In this document: one piece after another, positions 43,401 to 54,573 of the stretch
Layout of the letters: the number at the start of each line of letters is the position of its first letter
Numbering within the stretch: the first letter of the stretch is position 1
Assembly: GCA_000349905.1 (NCBI GenBank)
Contig: KB722741.1
Span: 1,034,089-1,098,088 of the forward strand
Length of the DNA stretch: 64,000 nt
Origin: Volvariella volvacea V23
Taxonomy: Eukaryota > Basidiomycota > Agaricomycetes > Agaricales > Pluteaceae
Direction of reading: 5' to 3'
Translations under genes and position numbers: made by a program
Notes under the pieces: generated by a model
Told to the model about the DNA's origin: nothing
Seen by the model: the letters and a program-made list of their open reading frames with translations, nothing else
Databases searched by the model: none

Positions 43401-45006
43401 CATCATGCGAGTCAACACCCTCATCTCTCTCATTATCACCAGCACCAGCACCAGTCCGCTTGCCTTCGCCCACACTCCTCCCTCCATTAACCTCAATATT
43501 AGTACCAGCGCCATCTCCACTAGCGTCCAACGAGCCCAACGGAACCTTTTTGAAGACCATCCGCGTCTCTTTCCCTTTCTCTCGAAGAATCCCTGAGGGG
43601 ACGAGCACATAGCCTGCTGGTTTTTCCTTTTCCACATCCACGCCCACAGGTAGGATGACGGTTGAATCGTCTTGAGGAGTCGTGGGAGTGGGAGTGGGGA
43701 CGTTTGTGGGCGTGGCTGCGGTGGTGCGAGCGGGAGGTGGCGTTTCTGAGATTGGCTGCGATTGGTGCAGGGGTTGAGACGGGGGTTGCGGTTGTGGCGT
43801 TGGCGGATGAGGACGAGGATGGGACTGAGGCTGAGGCTGGTTTTGAATTTGAGGTCGAGGTTGAGGAGCGATAGCAGGTTGGTTGATATTCATATCGGCA
43901 GTCGTACCATGGACACCAACGTCGACTGGACCAACGTGTCCATTAACGAGCTGGACAGTTGGCTTCGAGTTATCACCATTATGTCCCCGGTCTGCATAAG
44001 CTCCTTTGGACGTTCCCCAACCCAGATTCGAATCCGTCTGTCCTGGTGGCTTGTCGATGCCACTGGGTTGGCGTTCAAAAGCGGCATTGGGCCCCTTCGC
44101 GTTCGATTCGGAACCTTGTTGGTTCTGCCCATGACTACGACGTTGCCAGTCATGCGGTGTGTTGCTCCGGCTCCTTTTCCTATCATTCGATGTACTACTC
44201 GCGTTCTCATCATAGCCTCTCCCTCGACTGGAGTCGTAGGTGCCTGCATACGAACAGAAGTGATCCCGATACGGGTGACCAAAGGGTCTGTTCCACCCAT
44301 CTCCTCTTCCCCTCCCTCTCCACGAATCCCTACGATCGTTGTACCCATATCCACGGCCATCTTGATGTCCACAATGCCTCTCGTACGATTCACGACGCTC
44401 GTTTCTTTCATTCCAGCCATCACGCCTGAATTCTTCCCTATTCCATTGACCATTTCCTTCCTCCCTACGAGCCCATCCTTCTCTAGACCTACCTCCGCCG
44501 TCACGCAGCCACCTCTTATCGTTCTCATTCTCGTTCCTACCCTCTCTTTCCCCTTCCCATTGCTGTGTCCGTGAAGGATACCGATGCAAGTATCCACTGT
44601 CGCGTTCTCTTCCCATACCCCTCCCCATACCTCTTTCGAATCCTCGCCCTCTCCCTCTGCCCCTGCCCCTTCCTACGTTATTGTAGTCATTGTAGTAGTT
44701 AGAGTAATCCTCGAGACCCCGTGAGCTTGGGTGTCCCCCTAGACCATCGGGCACCGGTTGACCACGAAAGTGAACTTGACTATCGTAAGGGTTCGATCCA
44801 TTGTGCGCGGTCTGTCCATACTGCGCATATCCCTGCGTATCCGATTGAAAGTGCGCGTGTTGTTGTTGCTGTTGCAGGTCCTGCACGTACACAGGACCCT
44901 GAGGCAAAGGGGGCAGACACTCGATGGCATGTCCCGCGTCTGACCACATCGGATCCGAACCGCGCCAGCCCATTTCAACCAGAGCGCTACCATCTACGTC
45001 CATCAT
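37460..45006 (-). CDS. Giant RGG/Pro-rich protein with AlkB-like C-terminal region
   Basis: About eleven exons, roughly 2,150 residues. Exon 1 (45006-42132) encodes a disordered N-terminus with GRGRGRGRG and RGMGRGMGR runs, a Gln/Pro-rich zone, a charged KEREKERERE zone and Lys-rich patches ending KPLSTMTRMN. Later exons give VKGKPEWSVPRKG, PTLLLDTDTSPQ, a large charged middle, then a region like fungal AlkB-type dioxygenases. This has a Cys motif WWCERCGRLNQQY...RHREC, DHMQTLSYDLDG, KHIFTGNLRELQ, FEISRLFIIGAVGSGSRK, RHPVVVMCLGNEAAV and VVSLVHGDMLMLFGEEFEYSIKR. The iron ligands expected in AlkB (HxD, then His) are not visible at those places. The middle could be split into two genes at an ATG at 41179, but that ATG is in frame with an upstream exon (GIASSAVAV), so one gene is preferred. 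The last exon and stop (37460) are uncertain. Confidence 0.65.
38295..38773 (-). other. Unusually long intron (479 bp)
   Basis: It lies between exons ending GSGSRK and starting GIGTLDARR, with a GTACGT donor at 38773 and a TTGTGCAG acceptor. Neighbouring introns are about 50-90 nt. It contains a (TGGAGA)n stretch and an AT-rich ataaat run. Confidence 0.75.
38341..38358. repeat. (TGGAGA)3 microsatellite
   Basis: Three copies of tggaga, extended by related gata/ataaat words to about 38400, inside the long intron of the AlkB-like gene. Confidence 0.85.
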
Positions 45007-46406
45007 GAGATTGACGCTCGCTGTCCTTGTCCTGATCTATTCCGAATGTCACAATCCACCCAATAGCATCTGCTTGGGACGACACCGCGTTTGTGAATCC
45101 CAAAATCGCTGCTGAAAGAAATGGTTAGAGATAAAAAGAGAAGAGAAGAGAAGAGAAGAATTACACGACTGGGTACTTCAAAAAAGGTACAATACGAACC
45201 TGCGTCTGCGCAAAGCAACGTAACGAAACCCCGAACCCCGAAAGGTGTCCTTTCCACCCCAAGTCCCAAGAGCCCAAACGTACTTGCCGAACTCGGTGCT
45301 ACGATCCTCAGGTTCCAGCGACCGTGTTACAGTAGTCAACGTCGACCAAAAAGAGCACGGGCGCTGAATATCATATTCGGGTTGATCAAGTTAAATGATG
45401 GCTTTACGCCCCTAAGTGTGTAAAGCTTACCTCGACAACCCTATTCTATGTCGCGGCGTACAAAGTCCTGGCTTTTATCTCGTTTCGTTGGTGTATAGTT
45501 CGCGCTGAGCGGCCGATAAGCATGAGCACCTATACGCCGAACACAGTAAAGTACTAACCCTACTAACCCTCACAAGAACTCTAGTCGAACCTGCTTAAGC
45601 AGAGCCTTGAAACGCAGCTGCGCGTCCGGTAGGCAACACTGATCAAAGTCGCCGCAAAATCTGCACCGTCGCGCGCGCGTCAAGCACAAGAAGCCAACCC
45701 GTGACCGCAAGCACAGGCAAACGCGGACAACTGCGGGGGGAGGGAATTACGTGCACGCCCTCTCGAATTCCAACCCAGTAAGCCAAAAACCAAAAAGTGG
45801 CGCCACCCTCGCGGATTCACAGTGTGGCTATTACGAGATTACGAGAAAAAAGAATACCGGTGAATGGGAGAATGAGAGCAAGCGACTCGGAAGCGCCGCT
45901 GGAATTTTTGTTGTGAAATGTTCCATGCGAGATGCGGCGTCGGGTCTAGCGTCCCGTTTTTTAGGGTCACCTCAGGGTGCGTGGGAAGCCCCTGAAACGC
46001 GTTAGACGCCGGGATGGGATTGCAAATGCGTCGACTGGACGATGGCCGGCTAAGCCGGACGCACCTCGTTTAGGGCTAGCGTGTACTAACATTTAAGAGC
46101 CAGAGACGAGGTATGGGGCTCGGAGCGCGTTGACATTTGCAGAGCAATATGGGAAGCGTAGTAAACGCCAGCGACGCTGAACCGTTGACCACTAAACCTT
46201 TCTCCTCTGTTTGACCTCTCTAGCATCCTGCAGCTTTCGTTTCGGCCTCAACAGTGCTCCGGGGATTGCGTGTTCGCATTCATGGAGTTTGGTGCTAGAT
46301 TTAAGGTCAGATTATATTATATATCAATAGAAATTGGCGTACAGAAAACAGATTACGACCAAGTTCAGGACGGTTATTTATTCTCTGTAGTGACGTTGTA
46401 AACAAG
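45007..46406. other. Intergenic, promoter side of giant gene
   Basis: About 1.4 kb with no supported gene. It includes an AGAAG-type microsatellite at 45135-45160, two CCCTAC/CCCTCA words at 45551-45573 and GC-rich stretches (cgcgcgcgcg near 45670). Confidence 0.5.
45135..45160. repeat. (AGAAG)n microsatellite
   Basis: About five tandem copies of the five-base unit agaag, about 130 bp upstream of the giant gene's start codon. Confidence 0.85.
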
Positions 46407-47290
46407 GTGACAGACGTCGACGCGGCCAAAGCTCAAGAGGTCTACATGCAATGCCGTGCGCCAGAAAATAGATTACACGGAGATATCTTCAAAGTTTTAC
46501 AATTGCTCCAATGCGCCTATCCGCCCAAACTCTTCCCCTCGTTTCGTAAACTTTGTGCAGATGCCATCCAGTATGTTGAACGCTATAGAACGTTGCCTAG
46601 TCAAGCCAGTAAAGTTGGCATGAATGACGTGACGTTGAGAGATGGGTCAAGAGGTCGAACGGAGACCGGGCGTATACACCCTTGTAAGCACGCCCGTATC
46701 TCGGATTGTCCAACTACGGCCGCCATCTCATGCACTCGATGCCCCAAGCACGACCTCCTTTCGTCCAGCCCACGGCCTCACCATTTCGTCAACCTCTGCC
46801 AGAATGTGGGAGGACGATGGAGGGGAGTCAAGACAGGACAGCACCAGCCAGCCCAAGAAGACAGGCTTTTATATGACCCAACCACGCTTCGGATCCTTCC
46901 ATCGTGGATCTACCCAAGAAGCTTTCAAAACACCAGACTGGAATCTCAGGAGGCTGGTCAACGTGATGTAGAAGCTGAGAGAGGCGAGCTAAAAAAAGAA
47001 AGGGTGCTCATCCCGGAAGAACAAACCCCGTGTTGACCTAAAGAATGGCCGTTTCAGACTCTGTATCAGTGGGAAGGTCAATCTCCAGCAAGCAACTCCC
47101 GTCTGAGTATTTACACCACAGGTGCTCAACAAGATCCGCGAACGAAAAAGGAACAACAACACCTTTTCAGCGGGCAATCGCTCCAAGTTGTGCATGTGCC
47201 AGTGCCACCAAACCCCCCGACTTGGGTGTTCGTAACCCTTCCAGTACCGACAACGGATTGAAATCGATCAAGAAAGCGCTAGGAGACTAG
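46407..47290 (+). other. Coding-like region, gene structure unresolved
   Basis: Three plus-strand frames in succession look protein-like but are not joined by clear splice sites. The first, near 46446-46620, gives RLHGDIFKVLQLLQCAYPP and KLCADAIQYVERYRTLP. The second, 46642-46971, gives YTLVSTPVSRIVQLRPPSHA and RLVNVM. The third, 47045-47290, is Ser/Lys-rich. No known domain is recognised. It may be an unusual small gene with short introns, a decaying gene with frameshifts, or chance. The upstream frame has no early ATG before MQCRAPENR. Confidence 0.3.
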
Positions 47291-47903
47291 TGGATTCCTT
47301 ATTGATTTGAACCCATTTCTCCAACATTTGCCCCTGTATATGTACCCATCACTTTTGCGCATGAGATTCAAGAAGAAACTCGTATGCTATGGAGGGATTG
47401 AGCCTACTCCATGTGCAAATATGACGAGGGGAGGTGTCCACTAGCAATCGCAGATGAGTATATGAAATGCGACAACAGGCAAGAGATGATGAAAAAAGGG
47501 AATCAAGAAGGACAAGACCACTGATCCAACGAAGAAAGGCATTTATACGCCCGACTCTGTGGATTGTTCCATCGAGAACCCATCCAAAGCTCACAAATGC
47601 CCAAACTTGGAGTAAGAAATGACAAGAAAGAGAGATTCGTTCCGGGATCGGGGGCGAGACAAAGTTGGCGTTAGAAGTCCAATCATGGAGACTTTGCCAG
47701 CAAACCAGTCTTCATGCTCATGGGACGGACATGATGGCTATGAAGCGTGCAGAGCCGTTGTTAAAGTCACCGAAATGGATATCATATTAAGGAATAGATA
47801 CGCCAATTTAACCTAACGAATACCCGTCATGCATCGCTCACCAAAACCCAGGAGGTGCAAAACTTTCAAAACCCCGCACCTCCAATCCATCACGCATCAT
47901 CCT
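47291..47903. other. Intergenic, no supported gene
   Basis: About 610 bp. An 81-codon minus frame (47349-47594) is hydrophobic but has no start context, domain or splice support. Confidence 0.45.
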
Positions 47904-48888
47904 TCACTCATCGTCAAAATCACCACGAGCAACTATTCTCCCTAAATAACTCTCATCCAACGCATCTGCATTCCCAATCAGGCAATGACACGCGTCAGCT
48001 CTCAACTCCAAACGTACAACAAAATCCACTTACGACCACGATGAACGCTATGTCTCCCTCTATACGCCGACACCAGCGGACTGGGCGAGTTGTAAATCGA
48101 GCTCGCAGAGCCGGTTGAAGAAGTCGAAGCCGAGAACGCCCCAGGCGGGATGGTATACTTCAGCTCCCGCGACGGCGTAGACTGTGGTGTCATAGGATAT
48201 CCCTTTGATGAGAACAAGTTCCCATACGGCAGTCTAGACTTTGAGGACGATCCTAGCGCTGTTGATATTGATGAGCTGAGGGGGGATGTTGAAGCACCGA
48301 GGGAGGATGAGAGGCTATATGCGAATGGTTTTTGCGGCTGAGGGCTTGTCTGAGCGTTTTATGCGGGTCAAGGCGCGAATGGATGGGAGGGAGAGGAGGA
48401 CGTACAAAGGGAGAGAGAGACTTGAAGGGACGCGTTGTCGAGGATGGTGTACCGGTCGCAGGTGCAACTTTGGCCTTTGCCTGGGCACTCGCCGAGTCCG
48501 ACGACGCTCTGGGGTATTTCAGCGCCAAAGCGGCTTCGCATATATTGAACACAAATATCGTGGCAAACGTAACCTCTACCCCACAACCAAGTCAACAACC
48601 CCGTCAAGGCATACTAGGGACACGACACGGCACCGACCGCGCGGACGCACCTAAAATGCAGCACCACTTGAAAACCCAATCATTCCCCCACTTGTCCGGG
48701 CCACTCTTCTTCAGAACCATCAGCACCGCATACTGCAGGGACGGCACGACCGGCAGCAGATTCGACAGCGCCAAAGTCGACACCAAACACAACACGTTGG
48801 ATCGAACGCGTTGGATGGCTTCCGCGCGGTGTGGTCTAAAGTGATTCGTTACGCTGGCCACGGTTGATGATAGCAGGTTTTGCGTCAT
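47904..48888 (-). CDS. POM34: Nuclear pore membrane protein, Pom34/NPCC-like
   Basis: The start ATG at 48888 gives MTQNLLSSTVASVTNHFRP. A first TM segment (NVLCLVSTLALSNLLPVVPSLQ) is followed, after an intron, by a second TM segment (FATIFVFNICEAALALKYP). The C-terminal half is Ser/Pro-rich: LSPF, spliced to TSPQPQKPFAYSLSSS, then TPQSTPSRELKYTIPPG, SPSPLVSAYRGRHS, and after the last intron ALDESYLGRIVARGDFDDE with TGA at 47904. Two TM helices plus an 'AYRGRH'-type conserved tail match the fungal 'nuclear pore assembly and biogenesis' family (NPCC), whose yeast member is Pom34, part of the membrane ring with Pom152 and Ndc1. The exons were joined by reading frame and donor/acceptor sites; the family name rests on recall of this tail, so it is less certain than the gene model. 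Confidence 0.72.
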
Positions 48889-50799
48889 GTTTGATGTAGA
48901 GATGCAGATGGGGGAGTTGCGAGACGGCGTGGGGACTGGGAAACGATCTGGAGGTCGAACCAGTGGGAGGCGTTGGACAACAGGACACCGTAGCGATCAA
49001 AAACCGTGAGCAGCAGCCGCAGACCACGTGAGCCACGGATTTATCGGCTTTTGCCGCGGCACTGCACCTCAAGCTGGGCTGTGGTAAGAATGATCTGACG
49101 TGCATATTTTTATCGCGCTAATTAGCGCATCACGATGCCTTGGAGTGAGAATGAGAGCCCATCGGAGCCGTTTGATGGGGTTTGCTCCATCAGCAGCAGC
49201 ACAGTCCACTCCCACTGCGCAGCGTCGGCTAGTGTTGCTTGCACGATGCGCCGACAAGCGACGAGCAGTGGGAACACGCCATGTGTGTAGATGTCCAGGT
49301 GAGAGCATACCATATTGCAGTATTTACACCTTCCTTCTCCGTTCTCTGCTGATCCTACACCATCCACAAGCGCGACAAGCCGCTAGAAGCACACTCCGAG
49401 TCGCAGAACCTCGTTTGCTGTTCGCACCGACAAGACAGGAGCTTCGAATTTGGTGGCACGAATCAGTCCAACAATCAGTGCTATCTATCAGCTCCAGCTT
49501 GATCGCGCTCCAACAAGTTGCTCCATGGCGCAATGCCGCAATGGACGAGCACAATGAAATCGAAGTTTTAGCAACGTGACTGTGGGTATCATGAACGTGC
49601 TTTCTCACTGCCTAGCCCCGTTTGGCCCTATCTGCGAGCGATCATCATGGGATCTACACGCGTCGACGTCATACTAGTACTCATAAGGCTTTCGAGTATT
49701 CTTGGACATCAACCAAGAACTTCGAGATAGGTGGTTCACTACCAGTGTCACTGGTATGTCAACTATATACCCTGGCATTCCTTCTAAAGCGCTTAATGTT
49801 GCGATTTGCACCCTCAAACCGATAGAATGTAATTTACAGCGTGCCACTGCGCATATGGACCAGACGTCTACCCAACACCAGCACAGGTAGCAAGGAGGAA
49901 AGCAACTCGACCCGCACTCATTGTGCACATCTCAACCAAACATGGCCTACCCAGCCTTCAATATTCAATATCCAGTACCCAGCCTACTCGCTATATGACC
50001 ATCCCAACATACCTACGAGATAACGGAAAATACCAGAAAACATGCTCTCATCAAGCAACGAGCGCGAATCCGGGCTTTGTCCGCCCACGGTGAGACTGCA
50101 CCCGCCAAACCAGCCAGCCCAGGATTCAAGCACGCGCACCACACCTACCAGCGAACCAAACGCACTGCAAACCTGGGGGCGGGGGTGGGTCCGACCTGAA
50201 CCGCAACTCCTTGCTGCAATCGATATTCTCCTCAGGCTAGCCGAGTGCCTGATAATCTGCGCGACTGTCTACCTGCATTCACTGGCACCGGCAGCTCAAG
50301 CTTAGCGATACCTCCTGCACCCTGGGGATCATACCTGAACCGACCCCGGGCCCGTGTCCGGCATTGACATCTGCACTAGCACTGACATAGACAGGGGCGC
50401 GTCGATATCTATCCTAGCCGTGACAATGACATGCACAGGCGGTGGCTTCGCGCGATAGCTGTCGACTCCCGCGTGGTTGGGGTTATTGTATACGGAGTGG
50501 ACCATCTCACCGCCACCTGCATACCCGGATTCGAATTGGGATATCAGCCGGGCTTCTTATCACTAAGTTGTTCCTTATCTTTAAACGGTCTATAGTAGTG
50601 CCAGCATCGTTGGTGCTGATCTTCTCCACGACCACATGCCCACCTATTGCCCAATGCAAACACCCTTCACCTCACACCTCCATCCAGAGCAATCGAAATT
50701 GCAAACAAAAAAAGAAACACTCAGGCAGACTAACACGATGCACTGTGCACTAGCCTGTCCAACTTGGTGATACGCATTCTCTGCCCAACTTGCGCGAGC
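48889..50799. other. Intergenic, no supported gene
   Basis: About 1.9 kb between two nuclear pore genes on the same strand. Frames such as 49100-49579 plus and 50042-50305 plus lack domain, start or splice support. The promoter of the Pom34-like gene must lie near 48900-49100. Confidence 0.5.
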
Positions 50800-53700
50800 T
50801 CACACCCCCAACACCCTAAACGGATCCGACCCTCCACCTTCAAGCCCGCCTAGAATCGCCTGTCTCACTGCACCCAAATAATCGCTCAGCCTCCTCCCGT
50901 CCTCGTTCACAAAGTCTTCGTAGAGCTTATACCTCGAGTCTGCTACAATGTTTGCTAATTCGAGTGCGCGTTTGAGGTTTCTGTTTGATGTAGAGTACCG
51001 ATCAGCGATTTTTTCCCCTTTGAAGAAGGGAGGACGGAGGAGAGGAGGGAGCTTACTCTGGTATTTTATGTCTTGAAGAGAACAAGAGCGAGTGAAGCCG
51101 GATGATTAGTTCCGGTATGAAGATCTGACGTATCCTAATCAAGTCGCGACGTCGTTTATCACCTGTAGATAACGCACAAAAACCCTGCTTAGCTCCTTCT
51201 CCTTGGCATACACGAGATAGTCAAATACCCACCTCCAGGATTCTCAACATCCGTCACAAGCCACTCCGAAGTCAACAACTTCACAATCTGATCCTTCGCT
51301 TGATCAATCAGACCCTATATGCACAAAAAAAAGATTTAATCCTCGTCAATTCACCCGAGCAGAGCCCAACAAAACAAAACCACAAACCTTGTAATCACTC
51401 AACCAAGCAGCCCTCGTCTCCTTACTCATCGGCGCGACATCCAAAGCCTGACACTCCACGACTCTATCAAACGTCTCCCAGATTGTGAAGAACTGCCTGT
51501 AGTGCAAGTACTCCGTCGCTCGGTCTTCGGGTTCGGATATGGATGCTAGCTCGACGGGGAGCATATCGAGCAGGCGTTGTGCTAGGTGCACTCTGCCACA
51601 GCCTGGAGAGGTAAGTGAGTGCGGATGGGGGGAGGGGAGGAAGGAGGGAATGGTACCTAGGAAGTAGCGAAGGAGGACGTTGGCTTGTTCTAGAGCAACG
51701 TCAAAGGTGCTCTCTCCAAACGTCGTCCACTCGATCGAACGCAACAACAAGAGCTCAGCCTCGGTTGGTGGTGGTTGCATTACAATAATAGACGGCAATG
51801 ACCCCCTAGGTTGAGGTAACACCTACGCATACTTATCAGTCACAAAGAAAAAATGGTGATGAAACACAGGGGGCTTACCTCGAATGCCTTTTCAATAGTT
51901 CGCTCTGCAGCGACGATGGCGACTCTGTCAACGTCCAACCCATGTTCTCTTGCCTTTGCCAGTGCAGTTTTTCTTTGTGCAAGGTCCGCGGAGAGTTCGA
52001 GGGACACGAGGAACATGGCGTAGCGCTCGATGGCGTTATCTCCTAGTGCACCGGCGTATTGAGCAATAAGTTCTCTTTGGCCAGCATTCTATGCAAAATT
52101 AGTATAGGTGACTGGTATACGAGAAGGCGGGAGTCTTACTTCCAACACCTGGAGGTACGCTTCAAGAATAACTTGGGTCGCCAGAGGAGGGACGTTGCTA
52201 TCAATAAGCTGCAGGAACAGGCAAAGATGCGCGAAGAAGCGACACATTGTAGCATATCTGAACAATCCGAGACTAAGTGATCAAGTTAAATACCCAATAG
52301 ACTGGACTCACTCGTTCATATTTTGATTATATGTCCCATCTTTAAGCCCACGAGCAAAATTCTCCAATAGAATGGTCGTCCTGTTCAGAATAATGTGCAA
52401 CTGCGAGTAATGGAAAGCGTGATTCGCCGGTGGCCTAGAAATCCAGAGTCAGCACACCCTCCGACGCATATAGAGACCTCACGCAATGTACACACCCCTC
52501 AGTAACAGCGACTGTCTTCAAAGACTCTAAGGCACCCGTCACCTCTTTCTCCCACTCCTTCTCCTCATTGTCAACTTCCGTTTGCGAAATCGGCCTCACC
52601 CCTTTTTCTACCGCCTCTGAACCGCCCTCCCAGAAACACCCACCAATCCGACCCATTTCCATACTCTGCTTCTCTTCGCACATGATGCTGATTTGCGCCC
52701 ATAGGTGGTCTTCCCAGGTACGACAGGCAGACTTGAGGATGACAGATGTTTGGGGTGAGGGAGCTAGGGCCGCGTAGACTGTCCTCTCGTACTCGGGTAG
52801 CGATGGCTAGACAATGCTTAGAAAAGAGAGGAAATTTTACATGAGGGAACTTACGTTCAAAGCTGCATGCGTGCAAGCAGATTTCCACATTTTCCGCCGG
52901 GGATTCCCCACCCACCTCTCGAGCTCATCTTCGTCCATCGCGTCCTCGGAAAAGCTTTCAGTAGCTACATGTCTTATATGAGCTGGTTTGTACACCCAGA
53001 CTAACGACGCACTTACATATCGCGCGCCATTGGAACAATAGTGACCCCCTTATGCTCGCAGCTCGCCACGGTTGTTCAGCCTTCCGACATAGCTCTATCG
53101 CATCTTCCAATCTTCCCGTCCTAATGCAACCATAAATTGCATGCGCAAGGCTTTTCTCGTAGCTCTAAGAGGCAGTCAGCTCATGCCACCGCTCGTTTCG
53201 TGTCCTTACGCACAGCGTCATCAGCCGCCAGAGCCTTGCCTTCTCTATTTACAGCATCCGGATCCATCTCCCTGACTAGCCCATCTCTCTGACCAGCTCC
53301 AGTTCGCAGGGCTTGCAAAATGTAGTGTTTTGTGAATTTCCAGTAACCGGTCGTTGCTTCTGGTGGTTGCGGTGTGGGTGCTGTTTCGTGCAGCCATTCT
53401 CGTACAACAATAAGCTCTGAAAGGAGGGGAGAAGAGTTCATTATTGATTGGGCAAGTGTTGAGGTTGGGGTATAAGGGTTTTCGCGAAGCAGTGCTCGGG
53501 GTGAGGGGAGGGGAGCTGGTTCGGTTTTCCTAGCACTAAGATGAAACAGATTAGAAGGATGCATTTAAACTGACACTTGAAGTGGTACGCACGGCATAAC
53601 AGCTTGAAGGAGCCCCCAAGTGTTCTGTTCCAATCTCAGTAGTTCCAGCTCTTCCTGTGTCCTCTGCCCATCCGCAATATCCTCCTGATCTAGAATCCTG

Positions 53701-53876
53701 CAACAATATAGTTTCCACTCGCAACAACGAACTTTGAAGCCTTACTCGTCTCGTAGAATTTGCTTCAACCGAGGAGCAAAACCCGTCTCTGGGTCAAGCA
53801 ACCCCTGCAAGTCGTCCTTCATAGATTGGCATATTGACAAAACCTCGGCGCATGAGACATATAGGGAGTCGGACAT
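50800..53876 (-). CDS. NUP107: Nucleoporin Nup107 (Nup84 family)
   Basis: Many short exons from ATG 53876 (MSDSLYVSCAEVLSICQS). The product is all-alpha, as expected for the Nup84/Nup107 solenoid: LELLRLEQNTWGLLQAVMP, ELIVVREWLHETAPTP, YWKFTKHYILQALRTG, YEKSLAHAIYGCIRTGRLEDAIELCRK followed by EQPWRAASIRGSLL. Mid and C-terminal blocks contain FWEGGSEAVEK, YLHYRQFFTIWETFDRVVECQ and a tail DGRRLSDYLGAVRQAILGG ending SDPFRVLGV with TGA at 50800. Nup107 is the stem partner of Nup133 in the Y-complex that scaffolds both faces of the nuclear pore. The 'GRLEDAIELCRKAEQPWRAAS' block is the most telling signature. Confidence 0.88.
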
Positions 53877-54573
53877 ATCGTTCTCTTTACGCGGCGGACC
53901 GGAGAGAGGGGAGGAATCGCGTCGGTGACCGCGTCGAGCAACGTCGTGTGGCCCGGCGTGACAGCCTTGATGTCACGAGTGTCACGCACAACACCTTGGA
54001 AGTCACGCTGGGTCCTCCATTGAGTCTGTTACCTAAGAAATAACTGGGCTCTTGATTTCAACCACCGTCATTGGTGCGGTGTGCATCTTATGCCACACCA
54101 AGATGTGGTCCTAGTACTCGGTATTCAACACAACTAGTACTATGCAGCCATCTCCGCTGTTCGGATTCCCATCTGTTGAAGTGAATTAGCACTTAATTTC
54201 GTTGTTCCCTCATGGGAACAATCGCTGGAGGGTGGGTTGATAGACAAAGTCGGATCGGAATCACGTCTGTTCGCATTCGTGAGCAAATGACGAGGAAAAA
54301 TACATTTTATCACAATTCTGGGTATCCAAACGATAGGCTGCCCCAGAAGATACAACCGATAGCAGTAAAGCAAACTCCAAAGCAAGAAAAACCCTCCGGA
54401 ATTTTGAATAATCTACAACGCTCTACTAGAGGCAAGTACGTGACGTGCGATCATAAACCCAGTTTATAATGACACACGCGTCTGGCCGGAGGGAGTAGTG
54501 GTGTGCATAAGTAAGAGGCGAAACTATAGAAGTATAAATGTATAGGACCAAATAGAAATGAAGTGGAAAAAAA
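53877..54573. other. Intergenic, no supported gene
   Basis: About 700 bp between the Nup107 start and the stop of the TmpA-like gene on the same strand. It contains the Nup107 promoter; no named site is visible. Confidence 0.45.

Noticed and set aside
43762..44574. 270-codon plus-strand frame
   Set aside because: It lies antisense to the RGG/Pro-rich first exon of the giant gene; its bias (Ile/Ser/Pro from reversed Arg/Gly codons) is that of a mirror frame, with no domain.
45551..45573. Telomere-like words (ctaaccctactaaccctca)
   Set aside because: Only two imperfect units with changed spacing inside ordinary gene-rich sequence; not a telomere or clear interstitial array.
49100..49579. 159-codon plus frame upstream of the Pom34-like gene
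   Set aside because: Composition rich in Arg/Ser/Ala without pattern; no domain; overlaps the likely promoter.
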